Shown piece after piece: positions 63,172 through 64,000 of a stretch of 64,000 bases of DNA. The stretch's first letter is position 1, and each line of letters starts with the position of its first letter. Both the position numbers and the translations under genes were made by a program. The notes beneath the pieces are model-generated. The model saw nothing but the letters and a program-made list of their open reading frames with translations. It ran no database searches and was not told the DNA's origin. The stretch is from Actinoallomurus bryophytorum. Lineage in GTDB: Bacteria > Actinomycetota > Actinomycetes > Streptosporangiales > Streptosporangiaceae. Location: positions 7,006,001 through 7,070,000 of the forward strand of contig NZ_VFOZ01000001.1 in NCBI RefSeq assembly GCF_006716425.1, in the 5' to 3' direction.

Positions 63172-64000
63172 TCATGCCGCGGTGGTCTCCGTCGCCTCCG
63201 GCGGGTTCTCGTGCCGGACGACGAGCCGGTCGTTCTCCAGCTCGACCCGGATGACCGCGCCGTCCTGGATTTCGCCGGTGAGCAAGGCACGCCCGATGCG
63301 GGTCTCCACCTCACGGGCGATGAAGCGGCGCAGCGGCCGGGCCCCGTAGACAGGGTCGAAGCCCTCGCGAGCGATGAACGCCCGGGCCTCCGGGCCGACC
63401 TCCAGCGTCATACGGCGCTCGGCCAGGCGTTCACGCACGTCGTTGAAAATCAGGTCGACGACCTGCTCGAGCTCGGCTTGGGTCAGCGACCTGAACAGCA
63501 CGATGTCGTCCACCCGGTTGAGGAACTCGGGCCGGAAATGCATCTGCAGCGCGCGCATGACCCCGTCCCGGACGTCAGGCTTGATCTCTCCATCGGGCGT
63601 CACGCCCTCCAGCAGCAGGTCCGAGCCGATGTTCGAGGTCATGATCAGAATCGCGTTGCGGAAGTCGACCGTACGCCCCTGCGCGTCGGTGAGGCGGCCG
63701 TCGTCGAGCACCTGCAGCAGCGTGTTGAAGACGTCGGTGTGGGCCTTCTCGATCTCGTCGAACAGCACGACGGAGTACGGCTTGCGGCGGACCGCCTCCG
63801 TAAGCTGGCCGCCTTCCTCGTAGCCGATGTAGCCCGGCGGCGCGCCGACGAGGCGGCTGACCGTGTGCCGCTCCTGGTACTCGCTCATGTCGAGGCGCAC
63901 CATGTTGTCCTCGGTGTCGAACAGTGCTTCGGCGAGTGCCTTGGCCAGCTCCGTCTTGCCCACGCCGGTGGGACCGAGGAAGATGAACGAGCCGATCGGC
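63172..64000 (-). CDS. clpB: ATP-dependent chaperone ClpB, C-terminal part (cut by window edge)
   Basis: The last 275 codons of ClpB. At the window edge the frame reads [20 protein letters not shown], the Walker A of the second nucleotide-binding domain. The pore-loop region [20 protein letters not shown], Walker [13 protein letters not shown], sensor-1 [10 protein letters not shown], the arginine-finger region [13 protein letters not shown] and the D2-small domain with [15 protein letters not shown] all follow. ClpB is a cytosolic hexameric disaggregase working with DnaK. The 5' part (N-domain, first ATPase, middle coiled coil) is outside the window. The C-terminal tail ([14 protein letters not shown]) is a normal variable end. 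Confidence 0.95.
   Translation of the reverse strand, partial: PIGSFIFLGPTGVGKTELAKALAEALFDTEDNMVRLDMSEYQERHTVSRLVGAPPGYIGYEEGGQLTEAVRRKPYSVVLFDEIEKAHTDVFNTLLQVLDDGRLTDAQGRTVDFRNAILIMTSNIGSDLLLEGVTPDGEIKPDVRDGVMRALQMHFRPEFLNRVDDIVLFRSLTQAELEQVVDLIFNDVRERLAERRMTLEVGPEARAFIAREGFDPVYGARPLRRFIAREVETRIGRALLTGEIQDGAVIRVELENDRLVVRHENPPEATETTAA

Overview
This is a high-GC stretch of actinomycete chromosome. Protein-coding genes are dense on both strands, GTG starts are common, third codon positions favour G/C, and regulator types (LacI, TetR, Lrp, NarL) are typical of soil actinomycetes. The spore-former/Streptosporangiales side (for example Thermomonosporaceae) is my guess; the sequence does not settle the genus.

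Positions 1-20,600 are ordinary accessory chromosome. In order they hold: a truncated pair of small type VII secretion (T7SS)-like genes at the left edge; an Lrp/AsnC regulator divergent from a serine-hydrolase lipoprotein and a leucine/valine-type dehydrogenase; a NarL-type two-component system; a membrane-protein gene broken by two compensating frameshifts; a DUF3556 membrane protein with an FAD oxidoreductase; a catabolic operon (D-amino-acid-oxidase-type enzyme, amidohydrolase, LacI regulator) behind a perfect inverted repeat; a secreted beta-propeller/SGNH-hydrolase fusion; a SUKH-type gene; an acyl-CoA dehydrogenase; and a TetR regulator. Two decayed transposase remnants lie here.

Positions 20,950-61,470 form a large, unusual T7SS (ESX-like) locus. 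It encodes a membrane-anchored ricin-type lectin, two small WXG100-type proteins, EccD, a beta-helix/AAA+ fusion in the place of EccA, a reverse-strand probable substrate, two more WXG100-like proteins, and a three-ATPase EccC. Two giant genes follow, for proteins of 2,107 and 7,438 aa. EccB, EccE and mycosin are absent from the window. The giant proteins look like T7SS-exported, modular polymorphic effector/scaffold proteins. The first has a WXG100-like head and long tandem repeats. The second carries papain-like and OTU-like cysteine-protease modules, most of them degenerate, plus many beta-rich repeats. I count one cysteine in the first giant and only five in the second, and each of them falls in a recognisable motif. 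DUF397-like half-motifs sit at the C-terminus of giant 1 and at both ends of giant 2. This pair and its secretion locus is the best candidate for an undescribed system.

Positions 61,470-64,000 return to ordinary chromosome: a C-terminal transposase remnant, a glutathione-independent formaldehyde-dehydrogenase-type enzyme, a strong bidirectional terminator, and the C-terminal part of ClpB running off the right edge. No tRNA, rRNA or CRISPR was seen.
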